From assembly GCF_001942255.1 (NCBI RefSeq), contig NZ_MKKC01000069.1:1-64000 (forward strand): a stretch of DNA of 64,000 nucleotides, written 5' to 3'. Shown one piece after another: positions 8,187-18,815 of the stretch; position 1 is the stretch's first letter; every line of letters begins with the position of its first letter. The notes under the pieces were generated by a model. The model searched no databases and had not been told where the DNA came from. It saw only the letters and a program-made list of their open reading frames with translations. Origin of the DNA: Nocardiopsis sp. CNR-923 (GTDB taxonomy: Bacteria > Actinomycetota > Actinomycetes > Streptosporangiales > Streptosporangiaceae). The position numbers and the translations under genes were made by a program.

Positions 8187-9886
8187 ATGCACGAACGAAG
8201 GAAGACGCTCGCGCTGGCCGCGGCGGGCACATCCGCGATGATGGTGTTGACAGCCTGTTCGGGCGGCGAAGGAGGATCAGCGGACGCAGAACGCGAGGTC
8301 ACCTGGGTCATCAACAGCCTCCCGGCCGCGTGGGCGAACACCAGTAGCGCCGGGGGCAGCGTCTACACGCTCCAGATGCTCTCCGGGGTGGTCCCCAACA
8401 CCGGCATCTGGCAGCCGGACGGCAGCTACGAGTACAACCTGGACATCCTCGCCGAGGAGCCCGCGGCCATCAACGACGACCCCGACGCGGGGCCGTTCCA
8501 GTACAGCTTCACACTCGCCGAGGACGCCGTGTGGAGCGACGGCACGCCGATGACCGGCGAGGACCTGCGCGTCACCGCGATGATGTCGGCCTCTCCGGGC
8601 GAGGGCTACTGCACCACCTGCGACTCCCGGGGCACCACCAACGCCGACATGATCGACACCATGGAGGTCGACGGCAAGACCATCACGATCACCCTCAAGG
8701 AGGGGCTGGCCGACCCCGAGTGGATGATGCAGTTCGACTCCGACAGCCCCGGCGGCGGCTTCTACCCGTCCCACCTGGCGGAGGAGAACGGCTGGGACGT
8801 CGACGACCCCGACCAGCTCGGCGAGTTCTACACCTGGCTGCACGACACGCGGCCCGAGTGGTCCGGCGGCCCGTGGATGATCGTCGACGGCGACCTGGAG
8901 AACCAGGTCGTCAAGGAGCCCAACGCCGAGTGGTGGGGTGAGCCGGTCCAGCTCGACCGCATCATCATGCCGTTCAACACCGACGAGGGCACCTTCGTCA
9001 ACGCGTTCAACAACGGCGAGATCGACGGCGCCAACCCCGCCCAGTTCAGCGAGGATGTCATCGCCGAACTGGAGGCCGTGCCCAGCGCGACCGTCACCAT
9101 CGCCGAGGGCAGCACCTGGGAGCACATCGACCTCAACACCGAGAACGAGTGGCTCTCGGACGTCGAGCTGCGCCGCGCCGTCTTCACCGCGATCGACCGC
9201 GACGACATCGCCAGCCGCACCTACGGGCAGGGCTACCCCGACTACGAGCTGAAGAACAACCACATCTTCGGCAACGACAGCGACTACTTCGTCGACCACT
9301 TCGAGGGCACCGGCCAGGGCACCGGCGACACCGAAGCCGCCCTGGAGATCCTGGAGGAGGCCGGGTACGAGCTCGACGGCGACACCCTCATGCTCGACGG
9401 CGAGCAGGTGGGCCCGTTCCGCCTCCGCAGCACCGACACCGTCGTGCGCAACAACTCCGTGCAGCTGGTCCAGGCCCACCTGCCGAGATCGGCATCGAGA
9501 CCACCATCGAGATGACCGACAACCTCGGCGAGATGCTCGACGGCCAGGACTACGACATCGTCGAGTTCGGCTGGAGCGGCTCGCCCTACTTCACGAGCAG
9601 CCCCGAGCAGTTCTGGCACAGCGAGAGCACCAGCAACTTCGGCGGGTTCGCGGACGACGAGGTCGACGAACTCGTCCGAGCCGCCGGAAGCGCCGCCAAC
9701 CAGGACGAGGCGGCCGACTACGCCAACCAGGCCATGGAGATCCTCGTCGACCAGGCCTACGTCCTCCCGCTCCTGGCCGACCCCAACTACTTCTTCGCCA
9801 GCGACCGGGTCGCGGGCATCGAGGACAACCTCTACTCCAGTTTCCGCGCCACCTACAACATCGGTGAGTGGAGCCTCGCCGAGTAG
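8187..9886 (+). CDS. dipeptide/oligopeptide ABC transporter substrate-binding lipoprotein (reading frame broken at 9482)
   Basis: A family-5 extracellular solute-binding protein of about 566 residues if the frame is repaired. The signal peptide ends in lipobox LTAC with Cys24. The mature start EVTWVINSLPAAWANT and motif YTFTLAEDAVWSDG-like YSFTLAEDAVWSDG are typical. The first frame runs to 9515; from 9483 the family sequence (AEIGIETTIEMTDNLGEM) continues in the next frame to TGA 9886. One missing G after the CTG at 9480-9482 explains it: CAC CTG (G)CC GAG. Operon leader for two permeases and a fused ATPase. Function is peptide uptake; the exact ligand is unknown. Confidence 0.85.
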
Positions 9887-9944
9887 ATCGGCACAGGTCT
9901 CCAGGCCCGGGCACGGGAGCGCACCCGTCACCCGCCACCCCGCA

Positions 9945-9964
9945 CGACCCCTCACACGGGGTCG
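9945..9964 (+). terminator. small hairpin between binding protein and permease
   Basis: CGACCCC (9945-9951) pairs with GGGGTCG (9958-9964) over a 6-nt loop within the 156-bp gap. Such hairpins often protect the abundant binding-protein mRNA or reduce read-through into permease genes. Confidence 0.45.
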
Positions 9965-10042
9965 GGCGTCCCCGGCGGACGCGCGCGGTGCGGCGCCTCC
10001 CGCGCCCGGGCCGGTCCTCGTTCACCCTGAAGGATCACACCC

Positions 10043-11053
10043 ATGCTCGTTTACACGGTGCGGCGCGTGCTGGGCGCGATACCCGTCCTGCTCCTGGCAT
10101 CCGTCCTCACCTTCGTCCTGATCGACGTCTCCGGCGATCCCCTGGCCAATCTGCGCGTCATGCAGCCACCCCCGGACCCGGAGGTCATCCAGCTCCAGGA
10201 GGAGCGCCTCTACCTCGACCGGTCCATGCCCGAGCGGTACTGGCTCTGGATCACCGGCATCGGCGGCAACGGCGACATCGGCCTGCTCCAGGGCGAGTTC
10301 GGTCCCTCCACCCAGAGCGCCACCTACGACATCGGCGCGAACATCGCCGAGCGCCTCGGGGTCACCCTGCGGCTGGTGGGCGCGGCGACCGTCTTCGCCA
10401 TCGGTCTGGCCGTCCTCACGGGCGTGGTCAGCGCGATGCGGCAGTACTCCAAACTCGACTACACCCTCACCTTCGTCGGTTTCCTGGCCCTGGCCATGCC
10501 GACGTTCTGGTTCGCCGGAATCGTCCAGCAGGCCGGGGTCGGTTTCAACGAGCTCCTCGGCACGCAGTTCTTCGCCACCGTCGGCGACGGCACCTACCAG
10601 GCGCAGAGCGAATCCGGCTTCGGACTGGTCACCAACGCCCTCGCCTACATGACCCTGCCCACGATCGTGCTCATGCTGACCAGCTTCGCGTCGTGGAGCC
10701 GCTACCAGCGCACCTCCATGCTGGAAGTGCTCAACAGCGACTACGTGCGCCTGGCGCGGGCCAAGGGCCTGCCCAACCGGGTCGTGGTCCGCCGGCACGC
10801 CCTGCGCACCGCGCTCATCCCCCTGACCACGGTCGTGGCCGTCGGCATGGCGGCCATCATCGACGGCACGGTCCTGACCGAGCGGGTCTTCCAGTGGCGC
10901 GGGCTCGGCGAGTTCTTCATCCAGGCGGTGGCGGCCAACGACTCCTTCGCGCTGATGGCGTGGCTGATGCTCAGCGGCACGACCGTCATCCTGGCCAACC
11001 TCATCGCCGACCTGCTGTACGGCGTGCTCGACCCGAGGATCCGCTATGAGTGA
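10043..11053 (+). CDS. dipeptide ABC transporter permease (DppB-like)
   Basis: A 336-residue inner-membrane permease. The N-terminal motif MLVYTVRRVLGAIPVLLLASVLTFVLI is the DppB/OppB signature, and the coupling loop VRLARAKGLPNRVVVRRHALRTALIPL is the EAA region that contacts the ATPase. Its end overlaps the second permease by 8 bp (ATG 11046), so the two are coupled. It forms the translocation pore with the next gene. Confidence 0.92.
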   Translation: MLVYTVRRVLGAIPVLLLASVLTFVLIDVSGDPLANLRVMQPPPDPEVIQLQEERLYLDRSMPERYWLWITGIGGNGDIGLLQGEFGPSTQSATYDIGANIAERLGVTLRLVGAATVFAIGLAVLTGVVSAMRQYSKLDYTLTFVGFLALAMPTFWFAGIVQQAGVGFNELLGTQFFATVGDGTYQAQSESGFGLVTNALAYMTLPTIVLMLTSFASWSRYQRTSMLEVLNSDYVRLARAKGLPNRVVVRRHALRTALIPLTTVVAVGMAAIIDGTVLTERVFQWRGLGEFFIQAVAANDSFALMAWLMLSGTTVILANLIADLLYGVLDPRIRYE

Positions 11054-11960
11054 GAACAGCGCGCCGGGCACGGCCGTCGCCGCCGAGGTGGTGGGCGGCG
11101 TCCAGCGCACCCAGCTCCAGATGATCATCCGCCGGTTCCTGCGGCACCGGCCCGCCATGATCAGCCTGGGTGTGCTGGTCCTGATCGCCCTCTTCGCCTT
11201 CGTCGGCCCCTATTTCTGGACCTGGGACCACTTCGTCCACCGGGAGATCCCGCCCAGCGTCCCGCCGAGCGCCGACCACCCGCTGGGGACCACCACGGCC
11301 GGGCACGACGTTCTGGGCCAGCTCATGCGCGGCGCCCAGCAGACCCTGAAGGTGGCGTTCACCGTGTCGCTCCTGGGCACGGCGGTCGGTTCCCTGTGGG
11401 GCGCCACGGCCGGGTACTACGGGGGGCGGGTCGACGCGTTGATGATGCGGATCGTCGACGTCTTCATGATCGTCCCGTTGCTGGTCATGGTCGCCGCGAT
11501 CGCCGGCAGCGTGCGCGGCGGCACCACGTGGTGGGCGGTGGCGCTGATCATCGCCGCGTTCTCCTGGGCGCAGATCGCCCGCGTCGTCCGCGGCGTGGTG
11601 CTGTCCCTGCGGGAGCAGGAGTTCGTGGAGGCGGCGCGCGCGGCGGGCGCGTCGCCGGGGTGGATCATCGTCCGGCACCTGCTGCCCAACGCGGCCGGGC
11701 CGATCATCGTCGCCGCCACCCTCCTGGTGGCCGTGGCGATCCTGCTGGAGGCGGGCATGTCCTTCCTCAGCTTCGGCATCCAGCTCCCCGACATCTCTCT
11801 GGGCCAGATGATCGGCGACGCCCGTACGGCCGCCTCGACCCGACCGTGGCTCTTCTACCCGCCGGGCGTCCTGCTGGTGATCGTCTGCCTGACGATCAAC
11901 TTCATCGGCGACGGTCTCCGCGACGCCCTGGACCCGCGACAGACCATGGAGCGCCGATGA
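11046..11960 (+). CDS. dipeptide ABC transporter permease (DppC-like)
   Basis: A 304-residue permease with a cytoplasmic N-terminal stretch, a first transmembrane helix near residues 38-60, and a long loop containing HPLGTTTAGHDVLGQLMRGA, typical of DppC/OppC. The EAA loop is EAARAAGASPGWIIVRHLLPN. The stop overlaps the ATPase start by four bases (ATGA at 11957). Confidence 0.92.
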   Translation: MSENSAPGTAVAAEVVGGVQRTQLQMIIRRFLRHRPAMISLGVLVLIALFAFVGPYFWTWDHFVHREIPPSVPPSADHPLGTTTAGHDVLGQLMRGAQQTLKVAFTVSLLGTAVGSLWGATAGYYGGRVDALMMRIVDVFMIVPLLVMVAAIAGSVRGGTTWWAVALIIAAFSWAQIARVVRGVVLSLREQEFVEAARAAGASPGWIIVRHLLPNAAGPIIVAATLLVAVAILLEAGMSFLSFGIQLPDISLGQMIGDARTAASTRPWLFYPPGVLLVIVCLTINFIGDGLRDALDPRQTMERR

Positions 11961-14178
11961 CCGCGACCGACGCGACGAACAGCGACAAGGAAACCAGGGA
12001 AGCCACCGTGGAGCGCGACGACGTGGTGCTGGAGGTCAACGACCTCAGCGTGACCTTCCAGTCCGACGACGGGCCGCTCCAGGCGGTCCGCGAGGTCTCC
12101 TACGTGCTCCGCGCCGGCGAGGCGCTGGGGATCGTCGGCGAGTCCGGGTCGGGCAAGTCGGTGACGTCCATGGCGATCATGGGCCTGCTGCCCCGCAACG
12201 CACGCGTGACCGGCTCGGCGCGCGTGCTGGGACAGGAGGTCGTCGGTCTGACCGACGCGCAGATCAGCAAGGTGCGCGGCGAGCGGATCGCGATGATCTT
12301 CCAGGACCCGTTGACCTCGCTCAACCCCGTCTACACCGTGGGCTACCAGATCGCCGAGGCCGTGCTCGCGCACCGGAACGTGGGCAGGGCCAAGGCGATG
12401 GACCGCGCGCTGGAGCTGCTGGAGCTGGTGGGCATCCCGCACCCGGAGCAGCGGCTGAAGCAGTACCCGCACGAACTGTCGGGCGGCATGCGCCAGCGCG
12501 TGGTGATCGCGATCGCGATGGCCAACGACCCCGACGTCATCATCGCCGACGAGCCGACCACCGCGCTGGACGTCACCGTCCAGGCCCAGGTGCTGGAGGC
12601 GTTGAACGCGGCGCGGCGGGAGACCGGCGCGGCGCTCGTGCTCATCACCCACGACCTGGGAGTGGTGGCCGGCAACGTGGACCGCGTCGCCGTGATGTAC
12701 GGCGGCCGGATCGTGGAGTCGGGGCCCGTGGAGGAGGTGTTCTACCGGCCGCGGATGCCCTACGCACTCGGGCTGCTCGGTTCCCTGCCCCGGCTGGACG
12801 CGGACCGGCGTGAGCGCCTCACCCCCATCATGGGGACGCCTCCCTCCCTCAACGCCATGCCCCCGGGCTGTTCCTTCGCGCCGCGCTGCCCGATGGCGCG
12901 CACCCGGTGCCACGAGGAGGAACCGCTCCTGCTGAAACTGGACGAGCGCGGAGACCGCGTGTGGGCCGACGTCGGCGACCCCGAGGCGCACTCCGCCGCG
13001 TGCCACTTCAGCGCGGAGCTGGGCGAGTCCACCCCGGCCGACCTGTTCCGCGCCGAGTCCGTGGCCGGACCGGACACGGAGGTGGGCACGGAGCGGGGTT
13101 CCGCACGGGAGGAGGCCACGGACCCACCGGCGGTGGACGGCACGGGCGCGGACTCCGGGGCGGGGGGCGGCGAGCCCATCCTCACCGTCACCGACCTGGT
13201 GAAGAACTTCCCGATCCGCTCCAAGGGCCTGCTCCGGCGGAAGATCGGCGAGGTCCAGGCGGTGTCCGGGATCTCCCTGGACCTGCGCGAGAAGGAGACC
13301 CTGGCCCTGGTGGGAGAGTCCGGGTGCGGCAAGTCCACGACCGCGCGCCTGCTGTTGCAGCTGATCCGGCGGACGTCGGGCGAGGTGCACTACCGGGGCC
13401 AGCCCCTGCACGCGCTCACCCCGCGCCAGATGCGCCCGTTGCGGCGCGACCTCCAGATCGTCTTCCAGGACCCGTTCGCGTCGCTCGACCCGCGCATGAC
13501 GGTCGCGGACATCATCGCCGAGCCGCTGCGCGTCCACCGCGAGGGCAACGGGAAGTCCCGGCGCCGGGTCGCGGAGCTGCTGGAGTTGGTGGGGCTCAAC
13601 CCGGAGCACGGCTCCCGGTACCCGCACGAGTTCTCCGGCGGTCAGCGTCAGCGCATCGGGGTCGCCCGCGCCTGGCGCTCAACCCGCGGGTGCTGATCCT
13701 GGACGAGCCCGTCTCCGCCCTCGACGTGTCCATCCAGGCGGGCGTGATCAACCTGCTGGAGGACCTCCAGCAGGAGCTGGGCCTGTCGTACCTGTTCGTC
13801 TCGCACGACCTGTCGGTGGTCAGGCACATCGCCGACCGGGTCGCCGTGATGTACCTGGGCCGGATCGTGGAGACCGGGACGACGGAGCAGCTGTTCGGAG
13901 CTCCCGCGCACCCCTACACGCAGGCGCTCATCTCCGCCATTCCCCTGCCGGACCCGGTCAAGGAGCGCACCCGGGAGCGCGTCATCGTCACGGGTGACGT
14001 CCCCAGCCCGGCCGACCCGCCGTCCGGGTGCCGGTTTCGGACGCGGTGTCCGAAGTTCGCGAACGAGCTCTCCGCCCAGGAACAGGCCCGATGCGTGGAG
14101 GAGCCACCGGAGTTGGAGGAGCGGGGCGCCGGCCACCGTGACGCGTGCCATTACTCGGAGGTGGTCGAGCTGATCTGA
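11957..14178 (+). CDS. fused DppD-DppF dipeptide ABC transporter ATPase (reading frame broken at 13672)
   Basis: A double ATPase of about 740 residues carrying both nucleotide-binding domains that are separate proteins in many bacteria. Domain 1 has GESGSGKS near residue 61, [12 protein letters not shown] and DEPTTALD; domain 2 has GESGCGKST near 453, [14 protein letters not shown] and DEPVSALD. Each ends in the oligopeptide-type Cys motif ([24 protein letters not shown]). The first frame ends at 13696, but the sequence after RIGVARA continues in the next frame ([12 protein letters not shown]) to 14178; one missing C at 13671-13673 (GCC CTG GCG CTC) restores it. The break lies between signature and Walker B of domain 2, so if real it would inactivate that half. 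Confidence 0.87.
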
Positions 14179-14304
14179 GCCGGGGGTCCGAACCCGGGCG
14201 CGCCCGTGGCGGACGGGAACCCCGTCCGCTACGGTCGTCTCGCCATGTTCCGTCGCGCCGCGCCCCCGTGTCCTCGGACCCCGACCGATCTCACGAGGAG
14301 ATCC

Positions 14305-15945
14305 ATGACCGCCGAAACCACCGACGGCCAGCGCCGCCAGAGGTTCCGTCCCGGGCGCCTCCGGAGGAGGACCCGGCTGGCCGCCGCCGTGCTGGCCGCG
14401 ATCCCCCTGGCCACCGTCGCGCCGTTCACGGCCTCGTCGGCGCTCGCCGACACGGCCCAGGAGCAGAACCGCCTGGCCGACCTGCGCGCCGACATCGACG
14501 CTCTGCTGGAGGACCCCGCCCTGGAGGGCGCGGTGTCCGGCGTGGTCGTCGTCGACCCCGAGACGGGCGAGCGCCTGTACTCGCGCGACGGTGGCGAGCA
14601 GCTGCTCCCGGCGTCCAACATGAAGCTGTTCACCACCGCGGCGGGGCTGGACGTCCTCGGTACCGACCACACGTTCACCACGGACGTCGTGGTCGAGGAC
14701 GAGTACCGTCGCCGGCACTCCGTGACCGACCTGTACCTGGTGGGCGGCGGCGACCCGTCGCTGACCGCGCAGGACCTGGACGCGATGGCCGCTGAGGTCG
14801 CCGACTCCGGGATCAGCGTCGTGCGCGGCGACCTGGTCGCCGACGACACCTGGTTCGACGACGAGCGCCTGGTCGACGACTGGTGGCCCTCGGACGAGCC
14901 CTACGCCTACTCCGCGCAGATCTCCGCGCTGACCGTCGCCCACGGGGAGCGCCTCGACACCGGTGTCACGGAGGTCGTGGCCGCCCCCGCGCGTGCGGGT
15001 GAGCCGGTCGACGTCGACCTGGGAGCCGCCGAGGGCTACATGGAGCTGGACAACCAGGCCGTCACCGTGGCGGCCGGGGAGAGCGGCTCCGTCGTGATCG
15101 ACCGACCCACGGGGACCAACACCATCACGGTCACCGGTTCCCTGCCGGAGGACGCCGAGCCGGTGGTCCGCCTGCGCACGGTCGACGAGCCCGCCGCCTT
15201 CACCGGGCACCTGTTCCGGCAGGCGCTGGAGCGGCACGGGGTCAGGGTCCGCGGCGAGGTGGCCCTGGGTGAGATGCCCGAGGACCGATCGGACGCCGAG
15301 GTGGTCGCCGACCACGAGTCCGACGCCCTCGGCGAGCTGATGCCGGCGCTGATGAAGTTCAGCAACAACGGGCACGCGGAGATGCTCGTCAAGAGCATCG
15401 GGCGTGCGGTCGCCGACGAGGGTTCGTGGTCGGCCGGCATGGCCGGAGTCGAGGGGGCCGTGGCCGGTCTCGGGGTGAACACCGAGGACGTGGTCTTCCA
15501 CGACGGGTCCGGCCTGTCGCGGACCGACCGGGTCACCGCCGACGCCGTCAGCGAACTGCTCGGCCAGTCGCGGGACGCCTCCTGGTACGGGACCTGGCTC
15601 GCCTCCATCCCGGTCGCGGGCGACCCCGATCCGTGGGTCGGGGGCACCCTCACCAACCGGATGCGCGGTACCGCCGCCGACGGGGTGGTCCAGGCCAAGA
15701 CCGGCACGATGACCGGGGTCAGCGCGCTGTCCGGGTACGTCACCGGGCCAGACGGCCGCGACCTGGTGTTCAGCGTGGTCAACAACGACCACTCGGGCGG
15801 GGCGCCGATCCACGTGCAGAACGGGATCGCGGTCAGCATCGCCGAGTACCTGGGGCACGAGGCCCCGGTCACGACGCTGCGCCAGAACGCCCCCGCCCAG
15901 CAGGGCGGTGGTGAGCTGGAGTGCTCGTGGGAGCTGACCTGCTGA
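14305..15945 (+). CDS. dacB: D-alanyl-D-alanine carboxypeptidase/endopeptidase (PBP4, peptidase S13)
   Basis: A 546-residue class-C low-molecular-weight penicillin-binding protein that trims or cleaves peptidoglycan cross-links outside the membrane. The three active-site motifs are present: SxxK as SNMK at 104-107, SxN as SNN at 353-355 and KTG at 465-467. A basic N-terminus followed by RLAAAVLAAIPLATVAPFTASSALA is a signal peptide cut near ALA-DT. ATG 14305 is preceded by GAGGAG; an in-frame start at 14206 would only add residues before the signal. A strong terminator follows. Confidence 0.94.
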   Translation: MTAETTDGQRRQRFRPGRLRRRTRLAAAVLAAIPLATVAPFTASSALADTAQEQNRLADLRADIDALLEDPALEGAVSGVVVVDPETGERLYSRDGGEQLLPASNMKLFTTAAGLDVLGTDHTFTTDVVVEDEYRRRHSVTDLYLVGGGDPSLTAQDLDAMAAEVADSGISVVRGDLVADDTWFDDERLVDDWWPSDEPYAYSAQISALTVAHGERLDTGVTEVVAAPARAGEPVDVDLGAAEGYMELDNQAVTVAAGESGSVVIDRPTGTNTITVTGSLPEDAEPVVRLRTVDEPAAFTGHLFRQALERHGVRVRGEVALGEMPEDRSDAEVVADHESDALGELMPALMKFSNNGHAEMLVKSIGRAVADEGSWSAGMAGVEGAVAGLGVNTEDVVFHDGSGLSRTDRVTADAVSELLGQSRDASWYGTWLASIPVAGDPDPWVGGTLTNRMRGTAADGVVQAKTGTMTGVSALSGYVTGPDGRDLVFSVVNNDHSGGAPIHVQNGIAVSIAEYLGHEAPVTTLRQNAPAQQGGGELECSWELTC

Positions 15946-15978
15946 TCCGTGGTCTGACCCGCTGATCCGAACCGACGC

Positions 15979-16012
15979 GATGGGGCGCGCACCCGAGAGG
16001 GCGCGCCCCATC
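15979..16012. terminator. terminator after dacB
   Basis: GATGGGGCGCGC (15979-15990) pairs with GCGCGCCCCATC (16001-16012) over a 10-nt loop. It may also serve the convergent gene ending at 16144. Confidence 0.8.
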
Positions 16013-16143
16013 CGAGTCCGCGCGCTCGGGTGCCGCTGGCCGCGTCGGGGCCGATGCCTGCGCGGCTCCCCGCCCGACCACGCTCGGCGCGGCCTCCCGC
16101 GAGGTAGGTCCGCGACCCGGGCGCCCCGCCGGCCCGCAGGCGG

Positions 16144-16695
16144 CTACCAGGCGCGGCGTCCGAGGTGGGCGAGCAGGCGGGTCTGCTCGTCGGCGCCCTC
16201 CGGCGGGGTCAGCTCCTGGGCGCACACGCCCTCGTGGCGCAGGTTCGAACCGAAGCGGTCCGCGGCCTGGCGCGCCCAGCGCACGTCGTCGAGGCTGATG
16301 CGCTCGTCCTGGCCGGTCGCGCGGCACAGGTCCCACCGGTGGACCACGAGGTCGAAGCCGAGGAACTGGTCGACCGCCTGGGCGAACGTGGTCTGGCCGA
16401 AGAAGCCCTCGAACTCGGTGGCGGCGCGCTCGGGGTCGTCGAGGTCGGCCTGGACCACCGCTCTGGCCGCGTTCCAGGCGGCGGCCGGGTCGTCGTCCAC
16501 CGAGGGGATCTCCCCGAGTTCGCGGCCGACGAGGCCGAGGAACATGCCCTGTGTGTCCACGACGTGCTGGACCAGGTCACGGGCGGTCCAGCCCTCGCAC
16601 GGGGTGTCGGCCGACCACCGGTCTCCGGGAACCGCCGCGACGGCGCGCGCGAAGTCGGTGGCGAGGCGGTGGTAGCGCTCGGCGATGTCACTCAT
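16144..16695 (-). CDS. TIGR03086-type metal-binding (DinB/mycothiol-dependent) protein
   Basis: A 183-residue four-helix-bundle protein of the DinB/maleylpyruvate-isomerase-like superfamily, TIGR03086 type. It starts ERYHRLATDFARAVAAVPGD and has TPCEGWTARDLVQHVVDTQG with His44 and LGFDLVVHRWDLCRATG with His119, the positions expected for metal ligands. Relatives are often mycothiol-dependent enzymes, but no substrate is known for this subgroup. It is transcribed away from the AraC-type regulator at 16807 with a short shared upstream region. Confidence 0.83.
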   Translation of the reverse strand: MSDIAERYHRLATDFARAVAAVPGDRWSADTPCEGWTARDLVQHVVDTQGMFLGLVGRELGEIPSVDDDPAAAWNAARAVVQADLDDPERAATEFEGFFGQTTFAQAVDQFLGFDLVVHRWDLCRATGQDERISLDDVRWARQAADRFGSNLRHEGVCAQELTPPEGADEQTRLLAHLGRRAW

Positions 16696-16806
16696 GGCGG
16701 AACCTTCTTCCGGGAGTCGTCGGTGGCCACCAGTCTGGACCGGTCGCGGCCCCGGGGTCTGAACAAACGCGACACACGTTCGAACGTCGCGTCCTATGCT
16801 GGGCCC

Positions 16807-17606
16807 GTGAGACCGTACCCCGTCGCAGGGACTCGCGCGGCATCCTCGACCCGGAGGTCGGGCTGACCCGTTTCCGGCTCGACCGCCGTGCTCCCTCGGC
16901 GCCCGTCGCCCGCCTCGTGGACCGCTACTGGGTGGCCTCCTGGGATCTGGCCGGCCGTGCGCCGTACGTGCAGCGGGTCCTGCCGCACCCCGTGGTCAAC
17001 GTGGTGTTCACCGAGGGCCGGGCGGGCGTCTACGGGCCCGCCACGGGCGTCACCCAGCGCCGCCTGGAGGGGGTCGGCTGGGCGCTCGGGGTCATGTTCC
17101 GCCCCGCCGGGTTCCGGCCCCTCCTCGGCCGCCCGCTGAATTCGATCGTGGACGGCGCGCTGCCGTGGTCGGAGATCTTCGGCGGTGGTCCGCCCGACCA
17201 CTCCGATCCCGAGCCGCTGATCGCGTGGGTGGACGGCCTCCTCGCCGCGCGGCTGCCCCAGGCGCGCCACCCGGCGGAGGACACCGCCGACATCGTGGAA
17301 CGGTTGGCCGACGACCCCGCCGTGGTCAGCGTGTCCGCGCTCGCCGAGCGCGAAGGGGTCGGGGTGCGCCTGCTGCAACGCCGGTTCGCCGACCACGTCG
17401 GACTCGCGCCCAAGACGGTGATCCGCCGGTACCGGCTCTACGAGGCCGCCGAGCGCGCCCGCACAGGGGAACGGCCCGACTGGGGCAGGCTCGCCGCCGA
17501 ACTCGGCTACAGCGACCAGTCGCACCTGACCCGTGAGTTCACGTCCGTCATCGGGGTTCCCCCCGGCCGGTACGCGGCCCGGTCGCCGCGGACACCAGCC
17601 GGGTGA
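16807..17606 (+). CDS. AraC-family transcriptional regulator (probable frame break near 16826)
   Basis: An AraC/XylS regulator of about 265 residues. It has an N-terminal domain of the DUF6597 type (RLVDRYWVASWDLAGRAPYVQRVLPHP) and a C-terminal HTH_18 (VSALAEREGVGVRLLQRRFADHVGLAPKTVIRRYRL, then AELGYSDQSHLTREF). The frame has no good start codon near its beginning. GTG 16807 opens a neighbouring frame reading MRPYPVA; adding one base after 16826 joins it to RDSRGILDP, a frequent N-terminal sequence of this family as I remember it. The 3' end overlaps the convergent TetR gene by 59 bp. Confidence 0.78.
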
Positions 17607-18153
17607 GGACCGCGTGCACCTCCTCCTCCGTCGGCGCGGACTCGGTCGTGCAGGAGCGCAGGAACAGGCCGTCGATCGCCGCCGCAGCCCCGGTTCTGGC
17701 CACCGGGTCGGTCAGGTGGGCGGCGAGGAAGGAATCCACGGCCCGGTTCCAGCGTTCGATCTGTGGGCGCAGTGACGGTCGTCGCGCGGCGATGAGGAAG
17801 AGTTCGCACTCGGCCAGCACGTGCGCCCGGCCGGTACCCGATCCGGAGGCGATCAGCGCGGCGAACCCGCGCAGCGCGTCCTCGGGATCGTCGGGCAGGG
17901 CGGCGATCGCGGCCACGTAGGTGTCGTTGACCCGGGTGAGGGCGTCCACGAGGAGGTCGTCCACGCCCGCGTAGTAGTACGTGACGGCACTGGGTGGGAC
18001 GCCCGCCTCGGACGCCACCCGCCGCTGGCTCACGGCGGCCACGCCGTCGCGTTCGACGACGCGCATTGTGGCGTCCAGCAGGAGGCGGCGGCGCTGCTCT
18101 CCCTTGCGTCGGCGGCCGTCGGAGATGTCCTCGGTCTCACTCACGTGTCCCAT
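17548..18153 (-). CDS. TetR-family repressor, probably of the SMR efflux gene
   Basis: A 201-residue TetR regulator. The N-terminal HTH reads RRLLLDATMRVVERDGVAAVSQRRVASEAGVPPSAVTYYYAG, and the C-terminal ligand domain is of the TetR_C type with ALRGFAALIASGSG. ATG 18153 gives the usual short arm before the HTH. It lies 31 bp downstream of the SMR exporter on the same strand, so the repressor and its likely target share a transcript and could autoregulate. The end overlaps the AraC-family gene tail to tail. Confidence 0.88.
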   Translation of the reverse strand: MGHVSETEDISDGRRRKGEQRRRLLLDATMRVVERDGVAAVSQRRVASEAGVPPSAVTYYYAGVDDLLVDALTRVNDTYVAAIAALPDDPEDALRGFAALIASGSGTGRAHVLAECELFLIAARRPSLRPQIERWNRAVDSFLAAHLTDPVARTGAAAAIDGLFLRSCTTESAPTEEEVHAVLTRLVSAATGPRTGRGEPR

Positions 18154-18184
18154 TGTCGACCGGTGCGACCGTGGGGGCGCCGGG

Positions 18185-18508
18185 TCAGTGGGCGCCGCCC
18201 ATCTCCAGCGCCGTGACTCCGCCGATGACGAGGGCGATCCCGCCCACCTGCACCCAGGTGAGGGACTCGCCGAGGAACAGGGCGCCGATCGTGGCGACCA
18301 GTGCGATGCCCGCCGCCGCCCACACGCCGTAGGCCACACCCAGATCCATACCCCGGTTCAGCGACTGGGACAGGAGAACGAACGCCGTGACGTATCCGAC
18401 AGCCACCACGACCGACGGGATCGGCCGGGTGAGTCCCTCGGAGAGTTTGAGCGAGGTCGTCGCGACGACCTCGGCGACGATCGCGCCGCCCAACCAGATC
18501 CACGGCAT
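18185..18508 (-). CDS. small multidrug resistance (SMR) efflux protein
   Basis: A 107-residue four-helix transporter of the EmrE/SugE family. It starts MPWIWLGGAIVAEVVATTSLKLSEG, containing the membrane-embedded Glu of helix 1 (AEV) that couples proton and drug binding, and contains GVAYGVWAAAGIALVATIGALFLGE. SMR proteins act as antiparallel dimers exporting quaternary cations or guanidinium. First gene of a two-gene unit with the TetR regulator. Confidence 0.92.
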   Translation of the reverse strand: MPWIWLGGAIVAEVVATTSLKLSEGLTRPIPSVVVAVGYVTAFVLLSQSLNRGMDLGVAYGVWAAAGIALVATIGALFLGESLTWVQVGGIALVIGGVTALEMGGAH

Positions 18509-18815
18509 GGAGCCCCTTCCAGAGAAACCTGATCGAATGCTCCAGATTCTACCCGTCGACCTGCTCGTTCGCGCGGGTGCCGAGGTGGGGTTGGTCTCCG
18601 TGCGGACCGGGTCTCGGAGGGCCGTAATCTCGGGACCGAAGGTTCGGACGCCCGTACCCTGCATGTATCGTCGACGGTTCCGGCGCTTTCTCCCCACGCG
18701 CCCCAGATCACCACCGCATACCGATCCGCGGGGGATCCGAACCTTTTCGACATTCACGCGTCTCACTATCGAGGGCGTGCACCAGGCACCCGGCGTTCAA
18801 GATGGAGGTCCAGAC
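18509..18815. other. divergent promoter region between SMR and L,D-transpeptidase
   Basis: About 300 bp without a gene. It must carry the promoters of both divergent units. Apart from moderately AT-rich stretches (around 18530 and 18750) I see no clear operator or RNA element. Confidence 0.35.

Noticed and set aside
8277..9479. Long antisense ORFs opposite transport genes (also 11855-13627, 13648-16011, 27898-30213, 39773-41620)
   Set aside because: They mirror well-conserved plus-strand genes codon for codon and show the Val/Gly/Asp/His/Arg-rich composition of antisense frames in high-GC DNA.
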